A model generated the notes under the pieces. The model saw only the letters and a program-made list of their open reading frames with translations. It made no database searches and was not told the DNA's origin. The translations under genes were made by a program, and so were the position numbers. Below, one piece after another: positions 1 through 7,414 of a stretch of 13,705 nucleotides of DNA. This stretch comes from an uncultured Bacilli bacterium. Its GTDB lineage: Bacteria > Bacillota_I > Bacilli_A > RF39 > UBA660. Each line of letters begins with the position of its first letter. Positions within the stretch are counted from its first letter, which is position 1. The DNA lies in NCBI GenBank assembly GCA_947625715.1, contig CANQPR010000031.1, positions 1-13,705 of the forward strand, in the 5' to 3' direction.

Positions 1-1152
1 AAATAATTTATCATATTCATCTACTATTAAATCCCAAGTATATTGATTTTTTATTCTTTCTTTAGCTAGACGATGACATTCATCTTGTTCACTTAATGTT
101 AATTTTTCTACTCTCAATAAAATATTTTTTAAATTATTATTTTCTTTATTAAAATAAAAACATGTATCTAAACCTACTTCTTTATTATAAGGAACATCAA
201 ATAAAATATTTACTTTTGTTTGACTTAAAGCTTCTAATAAAGAAGGATTTGTTCCACCTGCTGAATGACCATGAATATAAGCAAAAGCTTCTTTTCTAAT
301 GGCTTTTAAAGTATCTTGATTATAAACAGAACCTATAAATTTAATTCTTTTATCGTCTAAAAATTTAGTTTTTTCTTTTAAATGTTCATAAAATTTATCA
401 TGTTGTAAATTACATATTATTACTAAATCTTTTTTGATTTTAGTTTTCATAAATTCTGATATAATTGTTTCATAATTATTTTCGGGAATAAATCTTCCTA
501 CTATTAAATAATAGTTTTGAGGTTTTATATTATAGGTTTTAAATAAATCTTTGGCTTCTTTATTTAATTTGATAGTATTTAAATAAGCACCATACGCTAT
601 ATAATGTGATGGGGTATGATATTTTTGATAAGTGTTATTAACGTAATCTAAAATAGCTAGGGAATCACAAACACAATAATCACTTGCTTTAATACTGGTT
701 CTTTCACTTATTTTAAAACATTGTTTTATCCACCAAGACCATTTATCTCTTTTCCATTCTAAACCATCAGGATTGATTATTATTTTTACGCCCATTCGGT
801 GAAAGATATATTTCCAAAATAATAATAATGGTCCTACTTTACATCCTAAAATATATAGGATTGTATTTTCTAAATGTTCTTTTTTAATGTATTTTTTAAA
901 ATATCTGATAGATTTAATAGTAAAAGTAAACATGGTTATAAACCCTAAATTTTTTACATACAATTGTGGACATATTACATCATTTTTGATAAGAATTTGT
1001 TTATCTTTCTTTTTATCAGTAATTAAATCAGGTATATAAAATTTAGTTTTCTTATCTTTATAATTTAATACTAAGTTGGTAACAAAAGTTTCCCAACCAC
1101 CATAATTATACCTAAATCCCCTTGCTCCAACGATTATGATATTTTTATTCAT
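1..1152 (-). CDS. DUF1972 / Cps2T-like rhamnosyltransferase (3' end cut by window edge)
   Basis: A 384-codon open frame runs from ATG at 1152 to the first base of the window with no stop, so the gene is partial at its C-terminus. It is probably nearly complete, since this family is about 390 residues. The start has an AGAAGGTG ribosome site a few bases upstream and lies 10 bases after the previous stop. The N-terminus (residues 8-24) carries the glycine-rich GARGF...YGGWETFV signature of DUF1972. NPDGLEWKR lies at 127-135, VGRFIPENN at 218-226, and YIHGHSAGGTNPSLLEAL at 292-309, the donor-binding end of a GT-B fold with the conserved late glutamate E307. Known members such as pneumococcal Cps2T add a beta-1,4 rhamnose to the first sugar on undecaprenyl pyrophosphate at the cytoplasmic face. 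That acceptor and donor are inferred here from the family. It is the last visible gene of the glycan operon. Confidence 0.88.
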   Translation of the reverse strand, partial: MNKNIIIVGARGFRYNYGGWETFVTNLVLNYKDKKTKFYIPDLITDKKKDKQILIKNDVICPQLYVKNLGFITMFTFTIKSIRYFKKYIKKEHLENTILYILGCKVGPLLLFWKYIFHRMGVKIIINPDGLEWKRDKWSWWIKQCFKISERTSIKASDYCVCDSLAILDYVNNTYQKYHTPSHYIAYGAYLNTIKLNKEAKDLFKTYNIKPQNYYLIVGRFIPENNYETIISEFMKTKIKKDLVIICNLQHDKFYEHLKEKTKFLDDKRIKFIGSVYNQDTLKAIRKEAFAYIHGHSAGGTNPSLLEALSQTKVNILFDVPYNKEVGLDTCFYFNKENNNLKNILLRVEKLTLSEQDECHRLAKERIKNQYTWDLIVDEYDKLF

Positions 1153-1162
1153 GTTTCACCTT

Positions 1163-2008
1163 CTATATCCAAAAAGTTAAATAATTATATATTAATCCTA
1201 TATAATAAGTTAATTTTAACATAAACATTTTAATAGGATTAAGAGATTGATATTGTTGTTCAAAATAACGTTGACTTTCTTTTAGACGAATATATTTTTT
1301 GACTTTGTTTAATGACTTATCAACACTTTTTGATAGTTCATGATTAATTGCAACAGTTGTATCAATATATATTTTTAAATTTTTTTCTTGCGCTTTTTTA
1401 CTTAAAATATTTTCTTCATAGTATAAAAATGTGTTTTCATCAAAATATTTAATTTTTTTAAAACAACTTAATCGTCCGATAAAAAAGCACCCATGTACTA
1501 CTTCAACCTCTGTTAAAGGTGATTGATAATATTCATTTTTATAACGCAACTGATTGGTTGCTAAACGATGAAGTAAAGGAATATTTGATAGTAATTCATT
1601 AGTAAAACTAGGTATTTTCATGCCTTTTATAATTTTACCAGATTCTAATACTTTAGGTCCTAAAAAAGCAATATCCGGATTTTTTTTCATATCATCAATT
1701 AATATTTTGATAACACTTTCTAATACTTTAACATCGGGATTTGAAATAATTGCTAGTTCACAATTGGTATTTTTTTGTAAATATTTTAAACCGATATTAT
1801 TTCCAGCGGCATAGCCTTTATTTTTTTTGGCTTCTAAAATAATAATTTTTTTTGATTCATATTTTTTTAATTCATTATATGAATCATCTTTACTAGCGTT
1901 ATCTACAACAACAATTTTATTTAAACATTCATAATCTTTAATTTGATTAAGCATGTTTTTAGTATTTTCTAAATCATTATAATTTAAAATAACTATTCCT
2001 GTTTTCAT
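1163..2008 (-). CDS. GT2-family glycosyltransferase
   Basis: A 281-residue GT-A enzyme that would transfer a sugar from a nucleotide donor to the growing lipid-linked glycan in the cytoplasm. The fold is shown by the start TGIVILNYN (3-11), VVVDNASKDDS (33-43), NKGYAAGNN (63-71), and SNPDV (89-93) in place of the metal-binding DxD. VHGCFFIGR (171-179) is typical of the acceptor side, and YYEEN (196-200) sits where the catalytic ED motif is expected. The region after about residue 228 is a basic, partly hydrophobic tail that could touch the membrane. The layout resembles rhamnosyltransferases of the RfbF/WbbL type, but the sugar cannot be read from sequence. The ATG overlaps the previous gene's TGA in an ATGA, with GAGGTTG just upstream, so the two are translationally coupled. 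Confidence 0.88.
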   Translation of the reverse strand: MKTGIVILNYNDLENTKNMLNQIKDYECLNKIVVVDNASKDDSYNELKKYESKKIIILEAKKNKGYAAGNNIGLKYLQKNTNCELAIISNPDVKVLESVIKILIDDMKKNPDIAFLGPKVLESGKIIKGMKIPSFTNELLSNIPLLHRLATNQLRYKNEYYQSPLTEVEVVHGCFFIGRLSCFKKIKYFDENTFLYYEENILSKKAQEKNLKIYIDTTVAINHELSKSVDKSLNKVKKYIRLKESQRYFEQQYQSLNPIKMFMLKLTYYIGLIYNYLTFWI

Positions 2009-4275
2009 TTTTCAACCTCAAATACTTTCATTAATATTTTTTGAGTGTTTTTGGCACTGAAATTTTTTACTGTTTCATAAGCATTATTGATTATTTCATC
2101 TTTATTTTTTAATTTAAAATAAGCATTAATTTTTTTGGCTAGTTCTTTGCCGGTTTTTATATCTTGGTATGTTAAACTGTTATAACCATCTTTTAAATAT
2201 TCACTTGGTCCATATATGTCACAGCCAATTACAAATGTTTTAACAGCCATGGCTTCTAGTCCGACAAGGCCTAGTGATTCACTTCTTCTTTTAGTAGGAA
2301 AGATTAGTAAATCAAAGGCATTATAATAAGTTACTAAGTCTTTTTGATAAACAAATTCTTTTTGAATTATATAATCTTCTAAGCCATATATCATAATGAG
2401 ACTTTTTAATCTTTTTTGTTCTTCGCCACTACCGATTATGATTACTTTAGTTTTAGAAAACCATTTTTCTTCTTTTAAGATGTATAAAGCTTCTAGTAAA
2501 GTATCATAGCCTTTATTTTTTTCAATACGACTTACCATTCCAATGTAAGTGGTGAAAATATCTAAACCTAATTTTTCTTTAGCTTCTTTTTTATTCATTT
2601 CTTTAAAAATAGTTAAATCAACACCTCCCGAAGGATAGACAATTATTTTATTAAGAGGATATTTGTATTCTTTATTAATTATTTTTTGGAAATAGTGCGA
2701 TGGACACATTACTAAATCAGCATATTTAAGATATTTTTTACTGCGGTTAATATTTTTTTGTTCATAAGCATAATCTTTTACAACATCATTTCCATGCGCA
2801 AATAAGATTAATTTAGTTTTAGGACTCCAAGAATAGGCAAACATAACAGGCCATGTGGAATGGCTTATGTAATGAACACAGATAAAGTCATAAGAATTGA
2901 AAGTCGATTTTATGAATGTTTTGGTATAAAAGAAAATATAAGCACCTAGTTTAGCAATAAAATTTTGATGTTTAGTCATATATGATAAATCTACTTTACA
3001 ACCTAATTGTTCTAATTGAAAAGCCATGTTTTTAACGAAGGCTCCATAATGTTTACTTTTTTTAGATGGAAACATATTAGAAACCATTAATACGTTTTTT
3101 TTATCCTCTATATTTTTATTAGCTAGCGATAATGTTGCAAGCCAAATACTTGCCATGGCACTTGTTAAGACATGTCCTGATAAACAAGATATTAATAATG
3201 TTAAATAAAAACCAAATCTATATACTCCTTTTAACTTCATGGTTCTTAAAGAAGAAAACATTATAATTAAATAAACGATTATCCCTACTATTCCTATGGA
3301 GTAAAAGATATCAAATATGTCAATTTCCACATCTTTGATATTATGTTTACTTAAATTACCTAATCCCAGTAATTTAGTGGTAAGATTACTGTTTTGATAT
3401 TCAAGGTTAACATTATTTAGATATGTCAAGCGATCACTTAACAACACATGGTTTACAAAATCCATACTAAATACTTCGTTTATTTGATTAATATTATAAA
3501 ATTTTAAAGCTACATCAAAATTTTTCCATAAAGTTACACTCATTAAACAACATATTATTAAGGTTGGAAAGATAATTATTTTCTTTTTTAATAATTTTTT
3601 TTGGTTGACAAAAAGAAGATATATTAAACTTAAAATAAAGCCTAAGATTAAGGTTTTGGTTTTTAAAAGGGCAAAGGAAATAATAATAAGGGCTAAAAAA
3701 AGGATTTTAATAAAATAATTATGATGTTTTAATATATATGATAGGACAACTGGTAAAAGACAAAGGAGAGTTGCTGATAATTCATTACCAGAGTAAAAAA
3801 ATGATAGATAAGCATCTTTATTGGGATATATTTCGCTTATATTATGACCAAGACCAAAGATTTTAGGAACAATTAATAATAATAAATAAATATAAAATAT
3901 TTTTACTAAAAACGTTTTGTTTATTGATTTATCATTGTATATATTAAAAAACATTAAAAGCACAGGTAATAAAAATATTTTAAGAAGTAATGTAGTCCAT
4001 TCGATAATTGAATAATTAAAAGTTAAACTAACAATGATTATTAAAAGAAAATAAAAAATTAATATAAGTGGCATCAATTTTGATTTTTTATTTTTTAAAG
4101 TATATATAAGGGCTCCTAAAAATAATAGGCCTTTAATAACCGAACCTACCCATATGTTTATATTTTGCCAAGTAAAATATGATGTTATAAAATCTATTAT
4201 AGGTAAAAAAAGAAAGAGATGTGCTAAAGTTGGAAAAGAAATTTTGGCTTTTAATTTACTTAGATTTTTTTTCAT
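2005..4275 (-). CDS. Fusion: Wzy/O-antigen-ligase-like membrane polymerase + GT4 glycosyltransferase
   Basis: One uninterrupted 756-codon frame encodes two proteins that are normally separate. Residues 1-387 are an integral membrane part with about ten hydrophobic segments. A loop with FYSGNELSATL (159-169) and a large polar loop at about 251-320 fit the Wzy/WaaL class, which joins glycan units on undecaprenyl pyrophosphate outside the membrane. From about residue 393 (VLMVSNMFPS) a complete GT4 GT-B glycosyltransferase follows: AHGNDV (493-498), YPSGGVD (547-553), GMVSRIEKNKG (579-589), and the E-x7-E donor motif in ESLGLVGLE (666-674). The junction lies near 3096-3114. No stop or frame change is visible there, so this looks like a true fusion. 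Its start has AAAGGTG upstream and overlaps the end of the preceding gene by 20 bases. Sugar specificities are unknown. Confidence 0.85.
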   Translation of the reverse strand: MKKNLSKLKAKISFPTLAHLFLFLPIIDFITSYFTWQNINIWVGSVIKGLLFLGALIYTLKNKKSKLMPLILIFYFLLIIIVSLTFNYSIIEWTTLLLKIFLLPVLLMFFNIYNDKSINKTFLVKIFYIYLLLLIVPKIFGLGHNISEIYPNKDAYLSFFYSGNELSATLLCLLPVVLSYILKHHNYFIKILFLALIIISFALLKTKTLILGFILSLIYLLFVNQKKLLKKKIIIFPTLIICCLMSVTLWKNFDVALKFYNINQINEVFSMDFVNHVLLSDRLTYLNNVNLEYQNSNLTTKLLGLGNLSKHNIKDVEIDIFDIFYSIGIVGIIVYLIIMFSSLRTMKLKGVYRFGFYLTLLISCLSGHVLTSAMASIWLATLSLANKNIEDKKNVLMVSNMFPSKKSKHYGAFVKNMAFQLEQLGCKVDLSYMTKHQNFIAKLGAYIFFYTKTFIKSTFNSYDFICVHYISHSTWPVMFAYSWSPKTKLILFAHGNDVVKDYAYEQKNINRSKKYLKYADLVMCPSHYFQKIINKEYKYPLNKIIVYPSGGVDLTIFKEMNKKEAKEKLGLDIFTTYIGMVSRIEKNKGYDTLLEALYILKEEKWFSKTKVIIIGSGEEQKRLKSLIMIYGLEDYIIQKEFVYQKDLVTYYNAFDLLIFPTKRRSESLGLVGLEAMAVKTFVIGCDIYGPSEYLKDGYNSLTYQDIKTGKELAKKINAYFKLKNKDEIINNAYETVKNFSAKNTQKILMKVFEVEK

Positions 4276-5326
4276 TAGTAGGCACCTTTCTTTTAGGAAA
4301 TAAAATATCGGTTTTTAATACAATGAATAAAAAGAGAATCATTAAACTAATATATAAAATTATAGCATAGTTTACTTTACCAATCGCATATAAAACGGAA
4401 ACCCCAGAAAATAGTAAATTAATGATGTATATAATTATTAAAGAAGAGACTTTAGAAAATTTCATTTTTAATAGTTGATGGTGTAAATGACTTTTGTCAG
4501 GATGCGTAAAAGGGTTTTTGCGTTGTAAACTTCTTCTAATAATAGAAAATAATACATCAATGATAGGGGTTGCTAAAATGGCAAGAGGAATTAAAAGAGA
4601 TGTAAATGTAGCAAGTTTAAAACCTAGTACTGCGGTAATGGCAATCATTAAACCAACAAAGTTACTGCCACTATCACCTAAATAAATTTTGGCAGGTGGA
4701 AAATTGTATACTAAAAAACCTAAAAGACTACCAATCATAAGTAAAGAAATAGTTGTATCAATACCACCAATGCTTCCTAGTAAAATGGCTATCATCGTAA
4801 TAGTTATAAAATAAATACAACTAATGCCAGAGCATAAACCATCTAAGCCATCGGATAAGTCAATGGCATTTATAATACCTACCATAAATATGAGGGTTAT
4901 TAATTCTTTGATGGGACTAGGAAAAGCTAAATGAAGGCCTAGAAAAGTTAATTTATCAATGGTAATGTTACCAAAAATTATAACAATTAAACAAGCAATT
5001 ACTTGACCAATAAACTGATATTTGGCCGAGATAGGTTTAATATCATCAATAAAACCAACATATAAAATAATAAAACACGCGACTAAAATGGGTAACATTT
5101 CAACCGAACTTCTAGCAAAAATTAAATAACCAATGATAAAGGAAAAAAAGACGGCTAATCCCCCTATTGTTGGTACGGGTTCTTTATTTATGTGATGTTT
5201 TCCTGGATAGTCTAAGGAATTAATATGATAAGCAATTTTTCGCATTATAGGAACTAAGACAATACTTGATAAAAAAGTTGTCAAGAGAATAAACATAATG
5301 TTTGCGCCATTTATACCTAAATTCAT
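4256..5326 (-). CDS. WecA/TagO-family undecaprenyl-phosphate sugar-1-phosphate transferase
   Basis: A multi-pass membrane enzyme that loads a sugar-1-phosphate, most likely GlcNAc-1-P from UDP-GlcNAc, onto undecaprenyl phosphate. This is the first committed step of a wall teichoic acid or capsule-like glycan. In numbering from an upstream ATG at 5338, conserved motifs are PTIGGLAVF (56-64), GFIDD (95-99), NAIDLSDGLDGL (157-168), PPAKIYLGDSGS (214-225) and HPDKSHLHHQLL (279-290); the last distinguishes the WecA/TagO group from MraY. Length (about 356) fits TagO. I start it at ATG 5326, residue 5 of the longer frame. GGAGG lies five bases before it and overlaps the 5338 ATG, and the promoter's expected start point leaves almost no leader for 5338. 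It is the first gene of the glycan operon. WecA or TagO is not resolved, so no symbol is given. Confidence 0.9.
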   Translation of the reverse strand: MNLGINGANIMFILLTTFLSSIVLVPIMRKIAYHINSLDYPGKHHINKEPVPTIGGLAVFFSFIIGYLIFARSSVEMLPILVACFIILYVGFIDDIKPISAKYQFIGQVIACLIVIIFGNITIDKLTFLGLHLAFPSPIKELITLIFMVGIINAIDLSDGLDGLCSGISCIYFITITMIAILLGSIGGIDTTISLLMIGSLLGFLVYNFPPAKIYLGDSGSNFVGLMIAITAVLGFKLATFTSLLIPLAILATPIIDVLFSIIRRSLQRKNPFTHPDKSHLHHQLLKMKFSKVSSLIIIYIINLLFSGVSVLYAIGKVNYAIILYISLMILFLFIVLKTDILFPKRKVPTNEKKSK

Positions 5327-5331
5327 AAAGT

Positions 5332-5336
5332 CCTCC
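5332..5336 (-). promoter_or_regulatory. Ribosome binding site that sets the TagO/WecA-like start
   Basis: GGAGG on the minus strand, five bases before ATG 5326. It shares a base with the upstream in-frame ATG at 5338, so ribosomes placed by it would initiate at 5326. This is the reason for the shorter start. Confidence 0.75.
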
Positions 5337-5349
5337 ATTTCTTTTTCTT

Positions 5350-5379
5350 ATTATATCGTAATATGAAGAAAAAAAACAA
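5350..5379 (-). promoter_or_regulatory. Sigma-A-type promoter of the glycan operon
   Basis: On the minus strand TTGTTT (5379-5374) is followed after 18 bases by a perfect TATAAT (5355-5350). The predicted start point is near 5343, giving a leader of roughly 17 bases that carries the GGAGG site. It sits just after the terminator of the upstream operon, so the glycan genes probably form their own unit. Confidence 0.65.
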
Positions 5380-5396
5380 GACTATTAGCTAAATTT

Positions 5397-5424
5397 AAAA
5401 AAACATGCCTACTAACATGTTTTT
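5397..5424 (-). terminator. Rho-independent terminator of the surface-protein operon
   Basis: Read on the minus strand, a nine-base stem (arms 5424-5416 and 5407-5399) closes an eight-base loop, and the second arm runs into seven T residues. It starts two bases after the TAA of the small membrane protein gene. The stem is A/T-rich with only a CATG core of stronger pairs, so termination may be incomplete and some read-through into the glycan operon is possible. Confidence 0.65.
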
Positions 5425-5426
5425 AA

Positions 5427-5912
5427 TTATGGTAAATATTTAAGGATTAATTGTTTAGCCTCAGGATTAATATCTTTGATATTTTCTTTAAATTCAGCAA
5501 TGGCTTCTTCTTGTTCTAATTGAGAAATTTCTAAACTATTTTTCTTTTCTTTATCATACAAAATTGTTGTAAAAGGCGCTAGAAAGCCACAAACTGCAAA
5601 ATCAATAGCTAGAAAATCAGATAAAACTTTAATAATTAAATTAGCATTACGGTTAAATTTAAATAATAAGGCTGATATACCAAAATATGTTAAACAAACA
5701 CCTAAGGACGCTAATAACTGTTTTACCTTTATTTCTTTCATAACAACATTGCCATCAAAGCGATAATACTCAGATACTTTAAGGCGATGTTCTAAATTAT
5801 CTATATGAGGAATGACCATTTGGTATTCTTCACTTGGTAATTCATTTTTTAATTGTTCTTTGATATATGAACAACCATTAATTATTTTTTGATAATTTGG
5901 CTCTTTTTTCAC
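5427..5912 (-). CDS. Small two-helix membrane protein, unknown function
   Basis: I do not recognise a family. The 161-residue product has a charged soluble N-terminal part (1-60), two hydrophobic segments at about 65-85 and 98-118 joined by a short basic loop (FKFNRNAN), and an acidic, probably helical C-terminal tail (120-161, ELEQEEAIAEF-like composition). This hairpin layout would place both ends on the same side, most likely the cytoplasm. There is no signal peptide or obvious catalytic motif. The start is GTG at 5912. Its AGAAGGG site lies about 11 bases upstream, which is long; an ATT codon directly before it would be better spaced, so the exact start is uncertain. It is the last gene of the operon with the cadherin-like protein, 18 bases after that gene's stop, suggesting a role with it at the membrane. 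Confidence 0.75.
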   Translation of the reverse strand: MKKEPNYQKIINGCSYIKEQLKNELPSEEYQMVIPHIDNLEHRLKVSEYYRFDGNVVMKEIKVKQLLASLGVCLTYFGISALLFKFNRNANLIIKVLSDFLAIDFAVCGFLAPFTTILYDKEKKNSLEISQLEQEEAIAEFKENIKDINPEAKQLILKYLP

Positions 5913-5930
5913 AATAATATTTTCCCTTCT

Positions 5931-7403
5931 CTATAGCCCCTTTTTCTTTCTTTTTTTGCTTTTCTTTTCATTTTCGAAAATATTATACATGGTTTCATCA
6001 AGATTATCAATCTTTTTTTCAGGTTCTTTTTTCTTTTTCTTTTCTTTTTCTAAGGTTTCATTAAGAGAAATTTTTGTTTCTTCTTTTATTTTTTCTTCTT
6101 CTTTATTTTCTTCTTTTATAATGTTTTTTTGTTCTACTTGTTCTTTAGCTTTTTGTAAACTTTCTTTGACTTTTTTCTTTTTGTTATGAGGTCTAATAAT
6201 GATTGCTAACATTAAGAAGAAAATAGAGGCTCCTAAGGCAATTATTAAACTTGTTACAACACTTTTATATTTGTTTATTTCTTCTTGTAAAGGTTTTATT
6301 TGTTCATCATTATATCTAATGTAGCTTCCTTCTACACTATCATATATGTAGTATTCATCTTTTCCAGTTAATAAATTTGTTGCATATATTATAGCAAATT
6401 CAGAGTTTTCACTTATTTTTAAACATTCATATTCAATTTCATTTATTTTAATTTTACTTTTTGTATATCCTTCTTTTTCATCAGGTATTTTTCTTATGAA
6501 TAAGACCATTTGATTTGATTTGGTTTCATTATATATTTCATAATCAGTTTGGCCTTCTTTATATATAACTAAGAATGTTTTTCCTTCTGTATCTTTTACA
6601 CCTATTAAAGTTAATTTTGTTAATTCATTGTAAAAGGCAGGAATTGTAATATCATTAATTTTGACAGTTGTTTCTTCAAAGGTTTCTGGTTTAGTTAAAT
6701 TTTTAGCATTTTTTATAATTGTATATGATTCATTATTAATTTTGATATTAATGGGATTTTCATCTTTAACATTGACTGTTAATTTGTATATTTTTTCAAT
6801 ACCTGTTTCACTTGTTACTTTTATTTCAAATAAGTTAGCTCCTTCATTGACTTCTTTTTCGCCATTTCCTTCTAATGAAGCATAGTTACTAGCTAGGGAG
6901 GCATTAATTTTAATATTGTTGACGGTTGAAGGAACATCTACGGTGTATTCTAAGGTATCAGCATTAAATTCAGGTGATATTTTATAGCCTTCAACACTTA
7001 GTGATGATAAATTGTTATTTGAATCTTTTTGTCTTGGAGCTTGAACGGCAACAACTTTCCTTGCGGATACATTTTCGGTTTTTCCATTAGCATCAGTTAC
7101 GTTACCACTGACGGCAAAATTTATTTGACCCACACCAGTGCAAGAACATGTTACAGGTATACTTTTGTTGATATTATTACCGTTTCCAGAATCACCAACG
7201 CCATCTTCCCCTAAATAACAATTGCTAGTCGCACCACTTCCACTTCCTGATAATTGCCAAGCAGCACCATTGATATTTACATAAAAGGTTACTTTTCCAC
7301 CTGAAGTTGGATAAGCAGTATTTGCCGAAACAGAAACTGAAGCTGCATTTGCAACTTCAATACTTGCTAAAAATAATCCGACTATTAATAAACTTTTTTT
7401 CAT
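5931..7403 (-). CDS. Membrane-anchored surface protein with cadherin-like beta-sandwich domain
   Basis: A 490-residue protein with a clear signal peptide (MKKSLLIVGLFLASIEVANA, cleavage near residue 20). An Ig-like beta domain (about 21-120) contains a Gly/Asn/Asp-rich insert and three cysteines (C62, C86, C88). Residues 131-212 match the cadherin-like beta-sandwich family (PF12733): LSSLSV, FNADTLEYTVDVPS, YKLTVNV. A beta-rich region follows at 220-365, then a membrane helix at about 381-403, then an 87-residue tail of Lys/Glu-rich sequence (404-490) that should be cytoplasmic. There is no LPxTG sorting signal; the helix itself is the anchor. The known fold suggests adhesion or scaffolding, but no ligand can be inferred. 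A strong AAGGAGG overlaps the stop of the hydrolase gene 11 bases upstream, so the two are co-transcribed and probably coupled. Confidence 0.82.
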   Translation of the reverse strand: MKKSLLIVGLFLASIEVANAASVSVSANTAYPTSGGKVTFYVNINGAAWQLSGSGSGATSNCYLGEDGVGDSGNGNNINKSIPVTCSCTGVGQINFAVSGNVTDANGKTENVSARKVVAVQAPRQKDSNNNLSSLSVEGYKISPEFNADTLEYTVDVPSTVNNIKINASLASNYASLEGNGEKEVNEGANLFEIKVTSETGIEKIYKLTVNVKDENPINIKINNESYTIIKNAKNLTKPETFEETTVKINDITIPAFYNELTKLTLIGVKDTEGKTFLVIYKEGQTDYEIYNETKSNQMVLFIRKIPDEKEGYTKSKIKINEIEYECLKISENSEFAIIYATNLLTGKDEYYIYDSVEGSYIRYNDEQIKPLQEEINKYKSVVTSLIIALGASIFFLMLAIIIRPHNKKKKVKESLQKAKEQVEQKNIIKEENKEEEKIKEETKISLNETLEKEKKKKKEPEKKIDNLDETMYNIFENEKKSKKRKKKGL

Positions 7404-7414
7404 TTTGGACCTCC

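Noticed and set aside
3090..3120. Sequencing or assembly join of two genes at the polymerase-GT4 boundary
   Set aside because: The frame is continuous with no stop, no frame change and no remnant ribosome site that I can see, so a genuine fusion is preferred, although reads were not available.
5956..6189. Plus-strand Phe/Ser-rich reading frame
   Set aside because: It is the antisense of the Lys/Glu-rich tail of the cadherin-like protein and has no ribosome site or family resemblance. Other short plus-strand frames inside minus-strand genes were rejected for the same reason.
5925..6200. LPxTG sortase anchor on the cadherin-like protein
   Set aside because: No LPxTG-like motif precedes the helix, and the tail after it is 87 residues, far longer than a sorting-signal tail.
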